This document shows positions 9,856 to 18,647 of a stretch of DNA of 64,000 nucleotides, piece by piece. Numbering within the stretch: the stretch's first letter is position 1; every line of letters starts with the position of its first letter. Source of the stretch: Virgibacillus ndiopensis (GTDB lineage Bacteria; Bacillota; Bacilli; Bacillales; Amphibacillaceae); the NCBI RefSeq assembly GCF_900187325.1, contig NZ_FZMZ01000005.1, forward strand, positions 186,001 to 250,000. Reading direction: 5' to 3'. The notes beneath the pieces are model-generated. The model searched no databases. It was given only the letters and a program-made list of their open reading frames with translations, and was not told the origin of the DNA. The position numbers were made by a program, and so were the translations under genes.

Positions 9856-10175
9856 CACTGTCGTCCGGGTCGATTCGGGCGGATGCGCACCTTAGGGCAC
9901 GGCCACAGCCTCCGTTAAAAAAATAACGCTGTGGGATCTTCGGACACGTGCTGTTATGCGGTTTTATATAACTTCCTACTCCAGCTAATGGTTTATAAAC
10001 AAAAACTAGTGGGAAATACACGTAGACTCCTGCGTGGAAAGCGAAGACGCTGAGACCCCACAGAGAGTGGTCATTGCGAGCGAGGAAGCTCAGCTGGAGC
10101 CTGCGGAAAGTGAAGTTTAATTCCGGAACGGTAGCTATAGCATTAACTTACGTCTTATTTTCTGTAAACTACTTA
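9856..10175 (+). repeat. Dispersed palindromic repeat, copy A
   Basis: Shares many blocks with 23355-23783 and 51848-52203: GGGCGGATGCGCACCTTAGG, CACGGCC, AGCCTCC, TCTTCGGACACGTGCTGTT, GCGAAGACG, GAGACCCC, GCGGAAAG and TTCCGGAACGG. The two halves are imperfect reverse complements of each other. This copy lacks the GGAGTCACC...CTCACCCGG centre of the other two. It fills the 636-base gap between spoVE and divIB, exactly where murG and murB lie in B. subtilis. No coding capacity is convincing. Confidence 0.85.
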
Positions 10176-10289
10176 TATTGTAAAAAAATCACGAAGAGGA
10201 CCTTATGAGAATCTATCTATTACATAAACTGCTAATTTTGAATTAGGTTAAAACTAGGTAAAATGTACTACATGATTATGTGCGAGATG

Positions 10290-10298
10290 TGATATAAT
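10290..10298 (+). promoter_or_regulatory. Extended -10 promoter candidate for divIB
   Basis: TGATATAAT is an extended sigma-A -10 element 75 bases before divIB; no good -35 is seen. It suggests that divIB to sbp form a separate transcription unit after the repeat. Confidence 0.45.
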
Positions 10299-10312
10299 TC
10301 TAGTAACATGGC

Positions 10313-10338
10313 GAAACGGCATTTTATAGTGCCGTTTC
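10313..10338 (+). promoter_or_regulatory. Hairpin in the divIB 5-prime leader
   Basis: GAAACGGCA (10313-10321) and TGCCGTTTC (10330-10338) form a perfect 9-bp stem just downstream of the candidate -10 element, followed by a broken T-rich run. It could be an attenuator of the divIB transcript or the end of read-through from upstream. Confidence 0.5.
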
Positions 10339-10372
10339 ATTTGTTAATTTTCAGTTAAAGGAAGATATAGGA

Positions 10373-11164
10373 ATGAGCAAAAAGAATATTGTTTCGATTG
10401 AAGATCGCATTCCAAAATTGAAACAAGCCCGTAAAAAGAAGGCCAATAGACGCTTAATTTTTTATCTTTCTATTTTTTTCTTGCTTATAGCTGTTATTGT
10501 CTATTTACAATCTCCATTAAGTCATGTTAAAACTGTTCAAGTTACCGGTAATACATTCGTCTCTGAGAAAGAAATTATCGAACAAAGTAAATTATTGGAT
10601 GACACAAATATTTGGACAATTGATAAGAAAGAAATCAATCAAGCTATTCATAAAAACCCTGTGATAAAGTCCGTTAGCTTAGACAAGAAGCTACCATGGA
10701 CCGTTGAGATTAAAATAAAAGAATATAAGAAAGTTGGTTACATTAAAAAAGACGATCGTTATTATCCTGTTTTAGGTAATGGGCAACAATTGGATTCACT
10801 TGAACAAAAAACGTTAAATGGTGATGCTCCACTGTTATTAAATTTTACAGATGAAAAAGAACTGCAGAATATGACAAATGAATTAAAAAAGTTACCTCAA
10901 AGTATCTTGAATATTATCTCGGAGATACATTGGGTACCAACTGATGAGAATACGAAGAAAATTGTTTTGTATATGAATGATGGATTCATGGTAGATGGTA
11001 CTATTCGAGATTTTGCAGAAAAAATGGAAGTTTATCCATCAATCGTCGCTCAATTAAAACCAGACAGTAAAGGGATTATCCATATTGGAGTTGGTGCCTA
11101 TTTTGAATCATTTGACAAAAAAGAATCTAGTGAAGAGGAGATAGAGAATGAAACTGAAGGGTAG
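10373..11164 (+). CDS. divIB: Cell division protein DivIB (FtsQ family)
   Basis: Bitopic divisome protein that forms a subcomplex with DivIC and FtsL. A basic cytoplasmic tail of about 25 residues is followed by one membrane segment (about 26-46). A POTRA domain begins near HVKTVQVTGNTFVSEKEI and leads to the beta domain. The 263-residue length is normal and the C-terminus is acidic (SSEEEIENE). Its end overlaps the ylxW start by 17 bases, giving a tight operon divIB-ylxW-ylxX-sbp. Confidence 0.93.
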   Translation: MSKKNIVSIEDRIPKLKQARKKKANRRLIFYLSIFFLLIAVIVYLQSPLSHVKTVQVTGNTFVSEKEIIEQSKLLDDTNIWTIDKKEINQAIHKNPVIKSVSLDKKLPWTVEIKIKEYKKVGYIKKDDRYYPVLGNGQQLDSLEQKTLNGDAPLLLNFTDEKELQNMTNELKKLPQSILNIISEIHWVPTDENTKKIVLYMNDGFMVDGTIRDFAEKMEVYPSIVAQLKPDSKGIIHIGVGAYFESFDKKESSEEEIENETEG

Positions 11165-11849
11165 ACATGTGGTTATTTCCCTTATTCTACTCGTTTCTGG
11201 GTTTTTAGTTGCATACAGTTACCAACATTCAAAAGACGATCCAAAAGTAGTACAACTATCTGAACAAAAATGGGAAAAGAATTATGAATATCGAAAAAAG
11301 GCTATTGAATTAGTTGACAAAAACAAAGAGTTACGGGAAGAGTTAGAAACAAAATTGCAAAAGATACAAGATTTGGAATCTGAGATTGCAGGTAAAGAGG
11401 AACTGGCCGGTCAATATGTAGAACAAAAGAAACAATTGCAAATATTGACTGGAAAATTAGCGGTAATTGGTGATGGTGTTAAAGTGACATTAAATGATGC
11501 CAATTATATTCCAAGTGAGGAAAATGTAAACAATTATATCGTGCACGAAAGTCACATACACAAAGTTGTTAACGAACTGTTTAGTGCAGGTGCAAAAGCA
11601 GTCGCGATAAATGGGCAACGTATTATGGAAGATACATTTATAGCTTGTATTGGACCGGTGATTTCTGTTGATGGAATAGAATATCCAGCTCCGTTTGTTA
11701 TTAGCGCAATTGGTGATCCAGAAGTACTTTTTCCAAGTATTACATTGACAAATGGTGTTAAGGATCAGCTAGAAAATGAAAATATAGAAGTGGACATTAC
11801 AAAGGTAAATGACTTGAAAATGGATGCTTACATTGCAGGGGACCGGTGA
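11148..11849 (+). CDS. ylxW: DUF881 / UPF0749 protein YlxW
   Basis: One N-terminal membrane anchor (about residues 7-24), then a coiled coil with many Lys/Glu residues (about 38-95), then the globular DUF881 domain, 233 residues in all. Members of this family sit between divIB and sbp in Bacillaceae, but their biochemical role is not established. It overlaps divIB at the front and ylxX at the end, so translation is probably coupled. Confidence 0.88.
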   Translation: MKLKGRHVVISLILLVSGFLVAYSYQHSKDDPKVVQLSEQKWEKNYEYRKKAIELVDKNKELREELETKLQKIQDLESEIAGKEELAGQYVEQKKQLQILTGKLAVIGDGVKVTLNDANYIPSEENVNNYIVHESHIHKVVNELFSAGAKAVAINGQRIMEDTFIACIGPVISVDGIEYPAPFVISAIGDPEVLFPSITLTNGVKDQLENENIEVDITKVNDLKMDAYIAGDR

Positions 11850-12583
11850 TTTTCGTGAAATCAAAGTTTAAACTAGTCGTATTACTCGTATTTCTACTTG
11901 CGGGTTTTATGATAGCCGTGCAATTTCAATCCATCCAGAAACCTAAGGAACGAGATACAAGAGATACATGGGAACTACGTGCAGACATTCAAGAACAACA
12001 AAAAACACAGCAGCAATTGTATGCCAAAATTCAACAAGCTGAACAAACGATTCATCAATATGAAAATGATTCTGTTACACAAACAACAGCAACGTTAAAA
12101 AAATCTGTGCAAGCATTAAAGGAAGAGGCCGGATTAACCGAAAAAAAAGGGAATGGTGTTGTTTTTAAGGTTAAACCGTTATTCCATGAAGAGATGGATG
12201 ATACGGATGTTCAGGTATTTCCTACGTTGAAACCTGAATTGTTGTCTCGATTTATTAATGAATTAAATAAATATGGGGCAACAGAAATTTCAATCGCTAA
12301 TGAGAGAGTAATTAGTATAACACCGATTCGTAATGTAAATGGAACTATTTATGTGAATAACCATCCTTTACCCCCAATACCTTTTGAGATAAAAGTTTTG
12401 TCCGAAAACCCTGAAAAACTATTAAGCTACATGGAATATAGTTCAATACGTGATTATTTTGCTATTGAAAACATTAATTTGTTGGGGAAAACAAAAAACG
12501 AAATCGTGTTACCTAAGTATGATCAAGAAATTCATTTTAAATCAATCCACCTGCAAGAGGCTGAAGATGTGAACGGAGAATAA
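11846..12583 (+). CDS. ylxX: DUF881 / UPF0749 protein YlxX
   Basis: A paralogue of the preceding gene with the same plan: N-terminal membrane helix, Gln-rich coiled coil (about 45-95) and DUF881 domain, 245 residues. The GTG at 11846 overlaps the ylxW stop as GTGA; a GTG at 11855 is the alternative. The two paralogues in series suggest a hetero-oligomer near the division site, which is inference from context. Confidence 0.86.
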   Translation: MIFVKSKFKLVVLLVFLLAGFMIAVQFQSIQKPKERDTRDTWELRADIQEQQKTQQQLYAKIQQAEQTIHQYENDSVTQTTATLKKSVQALKEEAGLTEKKGNGVVFKVKPLFHEEMDDTDVQVFPTLKPELLSRFINELNKYGATEISIANERVISITPIRNVNGTIYVNNHPLPPIPFEIKVLSENPEKLLSYMEYSSIRDYFAIENINLLGKTKNEIVLPKYDQEIHFKSIHLQEAEDVNGE

Positions 12584-12585
12584 AA

Positions 12586-12954
12586 ATGTGGTTACCTTTT
12601 GTTTTTTTACTATTTGGTATCGTGTTAGGATTATTAACAGATATTAGAATTCCAGAAGAATACACGGATTATCTTTCAATTGCAGTACTCGCTGCATTTG
12701 ATACACTATTTGGTGGAATTCGTGCACATTTAGAAGGAAAATTCAATGATAAAGTATTTATTAGTGGTTTTTTCTTTAATGTTTCACTGGCAGCATTTCT
12801 AGCCTTTGTGGGAGTTCAAATTGGTGTTGATTTATACTTAGCAGCTGTATTTGCATTTGGCGTTCGACTCTTCCAAAATATAGCATTAATACGTAGACAT
12901 TTAATAGAAAAAAGCTATTTTAAGAAGAAAAGGAAAAAAACAGTAAAAAAATAA
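12586..12954 (+). CDS. sbp: Small basic membrane protein (DUF1290)
   Basis: A 122-residue protein with about three membrane helices and a strongly basic tail ending in Lys/Arg. It has the family features IRIPEEYTDYLS near residue 24 and GGIRAHLEG near 45. DUF1290 proteins lie directly before ftsA in spore formers; function unknown. The start is 2 bases after the ylxX stop. Confidence 0.9.
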   Translation: MWLPFVFLLFGIVLGLLTDIRIPEEYTDYLSIAVLAAFDTLFGGIRAHLEGKFNDKVFISGFFFNVSLAAFLAFVGVQIGVDLYLAAVFAFGVRLFQNIALIRRHLIEKSYFKKKRKKTVKK

Positions 12955-12980
12955 AAGGAATTCAGCATTTTTTGTTGAAT
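12954..12980 (+). promoter_or_regulatory. Sigma-H promoter of ftsAZ
   Basis: AAAGGAATT (12954-12962), an 11-base spacer and GTTGAAT (12974-12980) match the sigma-H consensus RnAGGAwWW-N11/12-RnnGAAT at every defined position. In B. subtilis ftsAZ has a sigma-H promoter that raises FtsA and FtsZ at the start of sporulation, so position and match agree. The element begins on the last base of the sbp stop codon. Confidence 0.75.
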
Positions 12981-13123
12981 TATTTCATTAATATATTTTC
13001 TTTTTCTGTTTATTCCTATAGAATTATTAATTATAATAATATAATAGACGTAGTAAATGTAAAACGATCTGATTGTATATTCAGAAAATTATCGGATTCG
13101 TCTGAACTAGGAGGTGCCTTTCT

Positions 13124-14410
13124 TTGAACAACAGCAATGAAATACTAGTAAGTCTCGACATAGGTACATCAAAAATTAAAGTAATTATCGGAGAAGTATT
13201 GAATGATTCACTTAACATTATTGGTGTTGGTAGCGCGAAATCTAATGGCATGAAAAAAGGTGCTATCGTCGATATAGATCAAACCGTCCATTCAATAAAA
13301 AATGCAATTGAACAAGCAGAGAGAATGGTAGGAATGCAAATTGATAGTGTGGTTGTTGGTATTAATGGCAATCACGTTCAATTACAAACCTGCCATGGAG
13401 TTGTAGCCGTACAAAGTGAGAACAGGGAAATTGGTGATGAAGATATAACGAGAGTACTTGATGCTGCGAAGGTTATTTCCATACCACCAGAACGAGAAAT
13501 TATCGATGTCATACCAAAACAATTTATTGTGGACGGATTAGATGAGATAAACGATCCGAGAGGTATGATTGGTGTTCGTTTAGAAATGGAAGGTACAATT
13601 ATTACATGTTCAAGAACTGCCTTACATAACATTTTAAAATGTGTGGAGCGTGCAGGGTTACAAATTTCTGATATTTGCCTGCAACCACTCGCGGCTGGAT
13701 CTATCGCATTATCTAAAGATGAGAAAAATCTTGGCGTAGCGTTAATTGATGTTGGTGGAGGATGTTCAACAGTATCAATCTTTGAAAATGATCATTTAGT
13801 ATCTACAAGTGTTGTTCCACTTGGTGGGGATAATATTACAAAAGATTTATCCATTGGACTAAGGACATCAACAGAAGAATCTGAGGATATTAAGATCAAT
13901 CATGGTCACGCTTTTTTCGATGATGCTCGAGAGGATGAAACATTTGAAGCATCAATTATCGGTAGTAACACTTCTCAAACCTATAATCAACTGCAAATTG
14001 CTGATATGATTGAAGCTAGATTAGAAGAAATATATGCTTTTGCAGAACGAGAAATTAGGAGAATGGGGTACCATGAATTACCAGGTGGTTACGTTTTAAC
14101 AGGTGGTACAATGAAAATGCCTGGTGTTTTAGAATTAGCACAGGATTTATTCCAATCAAATGTTAGAATGGCAATACCAGATTACATAGGTGTAAGAGAG
14201 CCACAATATACAGCAGGCGTTGGAATCTTGCAATTTGCCTATCGTAATGCGAAAATACAAGGAAAAGAATTACTTCCATCTGTGATCGTAAATTCTTATG
14301 AACAACCAAAACCAAAACGAGCAAAGAAACAGCCACAATCAGAAGAACATACGGAAAAGAAGAAAAAGGAATCCGGAATCGCTAATTTGTTTAAGTATTT
14401 CTTTGATTAG
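13124..14410 (+). CDS. ftsA: Cell division protein FtsA
   Basis: Actin-like ATPase that tethers FtsZ filaments to the membrane. Features seen: the phosphate-1 motif SLDIGTSKIKVIIGE at the N-terminus, VALIDVGGGCSTVS near residue 205, LTGGTMKMPGV near 325, and a C-terminal basic linker ending in the amphipathic membrane-targeting helix IANLFKYFFD. The TTG start follows the strong AGGAGGTG ribosome binding site. Length 428 residues. Confidence 0.96.
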   Translation: MNNSNEILVSLDIGTSKIKVIIGEVLNDSLNIIGVGSAKSNGMKKGAIVDIDQTVHSIKNAIEQAERMVGMQIDSVVVGINGNHVQLQTCHGVVAVQSENREIGDEDITRVLDAAKVISIPPEREIIDVIPKQFIVDGLDEINDPRGMIGVRLEMEGTIITCSRTALHNILKCVERAGLQISDICLQPLAAGSIALSKDEKNLGVALIDVGGGCSTVSIFENDHLVSTSVVPLGGDNITKDLSIGLRTSTEESEDIKINHGHAFFDDAREDETFEASIIGSNTSQTYNQLQIADMIEARLEEIYAFAEREIRRMGYHELPGGYVLTGGTMKMPGVLELAQDLFQSNVRMAIPDYIGVREPQYTAGVGILQFAYRNAKIQGKELLPSVIVNSYEQPKPKRAKKQPQSEEHTEKKKKESGIANLFKYFFD

Positions 14411-14629
14411 ACAAGCGTTCCTAGCCAAAAGCGAAAGTGCCCGTATTGCTACGTACGGACTGGGCTGTTTAACGCGGGTGATTCAATGTTGCCGCGCAAA
14501 GCAGTGATCTTAATCGAATATTCCTATCAAAGGAAATCTACTAGTCGCTGGGCACTGAAGCTAGACATGGCAATGATACACTTAACTTCTAGTACACTTG
14601 TAATTTTGCATAATTAGGAGGAACGATTT
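14411..14629. other. ftsA-ftsZ spacer with a small hairpin
   Basis: 219 bases separate ftsA and ftsZ, far more than usual. CCGTA (14441-14445) pairs with TACGG (14454-14458), extended by GCC/GGC pairs outside. A block around 14538-14565 (CGCTGGGCACTGAAGCTAGAC) resembles the end of a dispersed repeat that I have seen in related genomes, so this may be a decayed repeat. No gene is supported. Confidence 0.4.
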
Positions 14630-15772
14630 ATGTTAGAGTTTGATACAAATATGGACCAACTTGCGACAATAAAAGTTATCGGTGTCGGTGGTGGCGGAAA
14701 TAACGCTGTTAACCGCATGATTGAACACGGTGTTGAAGGTGTTGAATTCATCGCTGTTAATACCGATGCACAAGCACTAAATCTGTCAAAAGCAGAAGTA
14801 AAAGTGCAAATTGGTGGTAAGCTTACTCGCGGATTAGGTGCGGGTGCCAATCCAGAGGTTGGTAAAAAAGCTGCCGAAGAAAGTAAAGAGCAACTTGAAG
14901 AAGTACTTCAAGGTGCTGACATGATATTTGTTACAGCTGGAATGGGTGGAGGAACTGGTACGGGTGCTGCTCCAATCATTGCACAAATTGCTAAAGATCT
15001 TGGGGCATTAACTGTAGGTGTCGTAACACGCCCATTTTCGTTTGAAGGAAGAAGAAGGTCAACTCAAGCAATATCGGGTATCGAAGCATTAAAAAACAGT
15101 GTTGATACTTTAATTGTTATACCAAACGATCGTTTATTAGAAATCGTAGACAAAAATACTCCAATGCTGGAAGCGTTCCGTGAAGCAGATAATGTTTTAC
15201 GTCAAGGTGTACAAGGTATTTCAGATTTAATTGCAAAACCAGGCTTGATAAACGTTGACTTTGCTGATGTTAAAACAATTATGTTTGACAAAGGTTCTGC
15301 ATTAATGGGAATTGGTGTTGCAACTGGTGAAAATCGTGCAACAGAAGCCGCTAAAAAAGCTATTTCATCACCGTTGTTAGAAACATCAATTGACGGTGCA
15401 CATGGAATTTTAATGAATATTACTGGTGGAGCTAATTTAAGCCTCTATGAAGTTCAAGAAGCTGCAGATTTAGTAACTTCAGCTGCTGATAATGAGGTCA
15501 ATGTTATTTTTGGTTCGGTTATTAATGAGAACCTAAAAGATGAAATTATTGTAACGGTAATCGCTACAGGCTTTGATGAAAATCAAAAAGTTGATAATCA
15601 GCCAAAACAGCGTCCAGTCATCAATCATAAACAACATGCTGCAACAACGATGAACGATGATGTTCAAAGAGATTCATTGAATCAGCAACAGCAGCAACCA
15701 CAACGTTCCAAACAAGAAGAAGATACGTTGGATATACCAACATTTCTACGTAACCGTAATCGAAACAGATAA
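14630..15772 (+). CDS. ftsZ: Cell division protein FtsZ
   Basis: Tubulin-like GTPase that forms the Z ring. The GTP-binding signature [10 protein letters not shown] is near residue 105, and the T7-loop segment with [11 protein letters not shown] is near 205. A Gln-rich variable linker (about 320-365) leads to the conserved C-terminal peptide DIPTFLRNR, the binding site for FtsA and SepF. Strong AGGAGG ribosome binding site. Length 380 residues. A terminator follows directly. Confidence 0.98.
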   Translation: MLEFDTNMDQLATIKVIGVGGGGNNAVNRMIEHGVEGVEFIAVNTDAQALNLSKAEVKVQIGGKLTRGLGAGANPEVGKKAAEESKEQLEEVLQGADMIFVTAGMGGGTGTGAAPIIAQIAKDLGALTVGVVTRPFSFEGRRRSTQAISGIEALKNSVDTLIVIPNDRLLEIVDKNTPMLEAFREADNVLRQGVQGISDLIAKPGLINVDFADVKTIMFDKGSALMGIGVATGENRATEAAKKAISSPLLETSIDGAHGILMNITGGANLSLYEVQEAADLVTSAADNEVNVIFGSVINENLKDEIIVTVIATGFDENQKVDNQPKQRPVINHKQHAATTMNDDVQRDSLNQQQQQPQRSKQEEDTLDIPTFLRNRNRNR

Positions 15773-15789
15773 GTAGATATATAATGAAA

Positions 15790-15827
15790 AAGGTCAAACT
15801 GATAGATTTATCGGTTTGGCTTTTTTT
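15790..15827 (+). terminator. Terminator of ftsAZ
   Basis: A 14-bp imperfect stem (GGTCAAACTGATA with TATCGGTTTGGC) is followed by seven Ts. It closes the division operon before the sporulation genes. Confidence 0.85.
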
Positions 15828-15879
15828 GTTGCTAGATTTTATAAATGTAAAGTGAAAATTAATGATGAACGATTAAATT

Positions 15880-15916
15880 AGCTACATGCAAAGAATAAAC
15901 CCATGTAGCTTTTTAT
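15880..15916 (+). terminator. Second hairpin after ftsZ
   Basis: AGCTACATG (15880-15888) pairs perfectly with CATGTAGCT (15902-15910), followed by TTTTTATT. It could be a second terminator in tandem with the one at 15790. Confidence 0.65.
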
Positions 15917-15917
15917 T

Positions 15918-16005
15918 CTCCGACAAACTCCCTAAAAACTTGTTAAAATTAGCATTTTTATGCAGACAAGAAGTGACAGACTTTGCCTATATAGTTCGGT
16001 ATACT
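15918..16005 (+). promoter_or_regulatory. Candidate Spo0A-dependent spoIIG promoter
   Basis: GTGACA (15973-15978) and TATACT (16000-16005) are 21 bases apart. This echoes the over-long -35/-10 spacing of the B. subtilis spoIIG promoter, which needs phosphorylated Spo0A. A 0A-box-like TTTGTCGGA, read on the minus strand at about 15919-15927, lies about 75 bases upstream of the -10. The match is suggestive only. The rest of the 311-base gap holds the two hairpins above. Confidence 0.45.
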
Positions 16006-16083
16006 TTCTTTAACTTAGGTAATCCTATGAAATTTTACATATTAAATGGATTCTTAAGTGGCCTTGAAGAAAGGAAGAGTGTA

Positions 16084-17004
16084 GTGACTATATATCTCGA
16101 TGCTGTCTGGATATTGAATTTTCTATTGGATATGATGCTCCTAATGCTTGCGCAAATTCTAGCAAAAGACAGTACGAGAAAAATTAGAATTGTTTTTGGA
16201 GCATTGATCGCTTCTATGCTCGTGCCATTATCACTCTATTTTCCAGATTCCTTTTTTACTACTGTTATCGGAAAAGTTATCTATTCGATAATTATTATTC
16301 TATGTAGTTTTAAGTTTTATTCTGTTTATCAGTCTTTCAAAATGCTTTTGTTATTTTATTTCACTACTTTTGCTATTGGGGGTGGGTTAGTAGCATTACA
16401 TTTTTTATTCCAAAATCCGATCGGTTTATCGGCATCAGGATTACTTACATATAATGCTGGATATGGTGATCCTGTCAGTTGGCTGTTTGTTGTTATCGGA
16501 TTTCCAGTAATTTGGTGGTTTACGAAGATTCGTATGGACAAGCACGCAACCGAAAAAATTCGCTATGACCAACTATATCCAGTTACGATACAGATCAATA
16601 ATAAGACAAATTCAACTACTGGATATATTGACAGTGGTAATCAATTAGTCGATCCGTTAACAAAAAAACCGGTAATCATTTGTGATGAGCAGTTTTTAAA
16701 AAAATGGTTTTCTGAAGATGAATGGGGTCAGTTAAAAGATGCACATGAAGAATTAAACTTTGAAAAAATTCCTGGGGATTGGGAAAAGCGAATTCAGATT
16801 GTTCCTTATCAAGGTGTAGATGGTAGACGTACGTTTATGTTGGCAATCAAGCCTGACAATTTAATTGTCTACTATGATTCAAAAAAAATTATCACAAGAA
16901 AGATTTTGATTGGAATTCAATTCGCAGATTTAACGAATGATCAACGTTATCATTGTTTACTTCATCCACAAATCATAAAATTAGCAGCTGTTGATACAGC
17001 ATAA
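16084..17004 (+). CDS. spoIIGA: Sporulation sigma-E factor-processing peptidase SpoIIGA
   Basis: Membrane aspartic protease of the sporulation septum that removes the pro-sequence of sigma-E after a signal from the forespore (SpoIIR). Five N-terminal membrane helices occupy about residues 1-150; a cytoplasmic protease domain follows with its catalytic Asp in YIDSGN at residue 183, the same number as in B. subtilis. That agreement, and AAGGAAGAG at 16071, decide for GTG at 16084 over the long upstream extension open from 15886. Length 306 residues. The substrate gene sigE follows by 16 bases. Confidence 0.93.
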   Translation: MTIYLDAVWILNFLLDMMLLMLAQILAKDSTRKIRIVFGALIASMLVPLSLYFPDSFFTTVIGKVIYSIIIILCSFKFYSVYQSFKMLLLFYFTTFAIGGGLVALHFLFQNPIGLSASGLLTYNAGYGDPVSWLFVVIGFPVIWWFTKIRMDKHATEKIRYDQLYPVTIQINNKTNSTTGYIDSGNQLVDPLTKKPVIICDEQFLKKWFSEDEWGQLKDAHEELNFEKIPGDWEKRIQIVPYQGVDGRRTFMLAIKPDNLIVYYDSKKIITRKILIGIQFADLTNDQRYHCLLHPQIIKLAAVDTA

Positions 17005-17020
17005 AAAGGAGAGATAAAAT

Positions 17021-17740
17021 TTGAGAAAATGGAAACTTCGGATGCGTTTATGGTGGTATAATCTTTTAATCAAGCTCGGGATTAAATCTGATGAAATTTA
17101 TTATATTGGAGGAAGCGAAGCATTACCACCACCATTATCCAAAACGGAGGAACAAGAATTACTTGAACTTTTACCAAAAGGAGATAAGGGTGCACGGGCA
17201 ATGCTCATTGAGCGAAATCTCCGTTTGGTCGTTTATATCGCACGTAAATTTGAAAATACGGGGATAAACATTGAGGATTTGATTAGTATCGGAACTATCG
17301 GATTGATCAAAGCCGTGAATACGTTTAACCCGGAAAAGAAAATTAAACTGGCTACATATGCATCAAGATGTATTGAAAATGAGATCTTGATGTATCTCAG
17401 GAGAAATAATAAATTAAAATCGGAAATTTCATTTGATGAGCCGTTAAATATTGATTGGGATGGAAATGAATTACTATTGTCCGATGTACTGGGTACTGAT
17501 GATGATATCATTACGAAAAATCTTGAAAGCAATGTTGATAAACATTTATTAAAAAATGCCTTATCAACCTTAAATGACCGGGAAAAGCAAATCATGGAAT
17601 TACGTTTTGGATTAGTCGGTGAAGAAGAGAAAACCCAAAAAGATGTTGCCGATATGCTTGGAATTTCACAATCGTATATTTCGCGTTTAGAGAAGAAAAT
17701 AATTAGACGCTTAAAAAAAGAATTTAATAAAATGGTCTAG
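17021..17740 (+). CDS. sigE: RNA polymerase sporulation sigma factor E (pro-form)
   Basis: Mother-cell sigma factor made as inactive pro-sigma-E. The first roughly 28 residues are the amphipathic, basic pro-sequence ([16 protein letters not shown]...) cleaved by SpoIIGA. After it come region 2 ([15 protein letters not shown] and [17 protein letters not shown]) and region 4 with the helix-turn-helix ([18 protein letters not shown]). The 239 residues are very close to the B. subtilis protein. The TTG start follows AGGAGAG. Confidence 0.97.
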   Translation: MRKWKLRMRLWWYNLLIKLGIKSDEIYYIGGSEALPPPLSKTEEQELLELLPKGDKGARAMLIERNLRLVVYIARKFENTGINIEDLISIGTIGLIKAVNTFNPEKKIKLATYASRCIENEILMYLRRNNKLKSEISFDEPLNIDWDGNELLLSDVLGTDDDIITKNLESNVDKHLLKNALSTLNDREKQIMELRFGLVGEEEKTQKDVADMLGISQSYISRLEKKIIRRLKKEFNKMV

Positions 17741-17796
17741 CCTTGTGAACACTAGAATGTCGACAATATTTTACCTATTTCAACACAAATAGGATT

Positions 17797-17825
17797 GCAT
17801 AAAAACCCTCTTAGGGGGAGATACT
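17797..17825 (+). promoter_or_regulatory. Sigma-F promoter of sigG
   Basis: GCATA (17797-17801), a 15-base spacer and GGAGATACT (17817-17825) match the forespore sigma-F consensus GYATA-N15-GGNNANAHT at every defined base. sigG is a known sigma-F target in B. subtilis. Sigma-G recognises similar sequences, so autoregulation from the same site is possible. Confidence 0.72.
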
Positions 17826-17867
17826 GTCCATGAAGAACAGCATCTCCAACTGGGAGGGTAGAACAGA

Positions 17868-18647
17868 ATGATTAGACATAAAGTAGAGATATGTGGTGTT
17901 GATACATCGAAGTTACCTGTTTTGAAGAATGAGGAAATGAAAAAGCTATTTGTAAAAATGCAAGAGGGGGACATATCCGCCCGGGAAGAACTTGTTAATG
18001 GGAATTTACGCCTGGTTTTGAGTGTGATTCAGCGATTTAATAATCGTGGAGAGTACGTTGATGATTTATTTCAAGTAGGCTGTATCGGGTTAATGAAATC
18101 AATTGATAACTTTGACTTGGGACATAATGTTAGGTTTTCAACATATGCTGTGCCAATGATTATTGGCGAAATCAGAAGATACTTAAGAGATAATAATCCA
18201 ATAAGAGTTTCAAGGTCATTACGTGATATTGCTTATAAAGCGCTTCAAGTAAGGGAAAAATTGATTAATAAAACATCAAAAGAACCTACTCCACAGGAAA
18301 TAGCTGATGAAATGGGTGTACCTCATTCTGATGTCGTATTTGCAATGGATGCTATTCAAGATCCAGTATCATTATTTGAACCAATTTATAATGATGGTGG
18401 AGATCCGATCTTTGTCATGGATCAATTAAGTGATGATAAAGACAAGGATGAAAATTGGCTAGATAAGCTTAGCTTGAAAGAAGGAATGATTCAATTAAAT
18501 GCTAGGGAAAAAATGATATTAAATAAACGATTTTTCCAGGGAAAAACGCAAATGGAAGTTGCCGATGAAATAGGTATTTCACAGGCGCAAGTATCAAGAT
18601 TAGAAAAAGCTGCTATTCAGCAGATGAATAAACAGATGTTTGAATAA
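17868..18647 (+). CDS. sigG: RNA polymerase sporulation sigma factor G
   Basis: Late forespore sigma factor. The N-terminus has VEICGVDTSKLPVLKNEEM, which is diagnostic for sigma-G. Region 2 (DDLFQVGCIGLMKSIDNF), region 3 (RVSRSLRDIAYKAL) and region 4 (MEVADEIGISQAQVSRLEK) are intact. Length 259 residues. It lies 127 bases after sigE behind its own sigma-F-type promoter, so the two sigma genes can be expressed in different compartments. Confidence 0.97.
   Translation: MIRHKVEICGVDTSKLPVLKNEEMKKLFVKMQEGDISAREELVNGNLRLVLSVIQRFNNRGEYVDDLFQVGCIGLMKSIDNFDLGHNVRFSTYAVPMIIGEIRRYLRDNNPIRVSRSLRDIAYKALQVREKLINKTSKEPTPQEIADEMGVPHSDVVFAMDAIQDPVSLFEPIYNDGGDPIFVMDQLSDDKDKDENWLDKLSLKEGMIQLNAREKMILNKRFFQGKTQMEVADEIGISQAQVSRLEKAAIQQMNKQMFE

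Noticed and set aside
14298-14507. 69-codon frame across the ftsA end
   Set aside because: Overlaps the basic linker of FtsA in another frame and has no similarity I recognise.
15886-16083. 66-codon N-terminal extension of SpoIIGA
   Set aside because: It begins inside a terminator hairpin, and the shorter start places the catalytic Asp at residue 183 as in B. subtilis.
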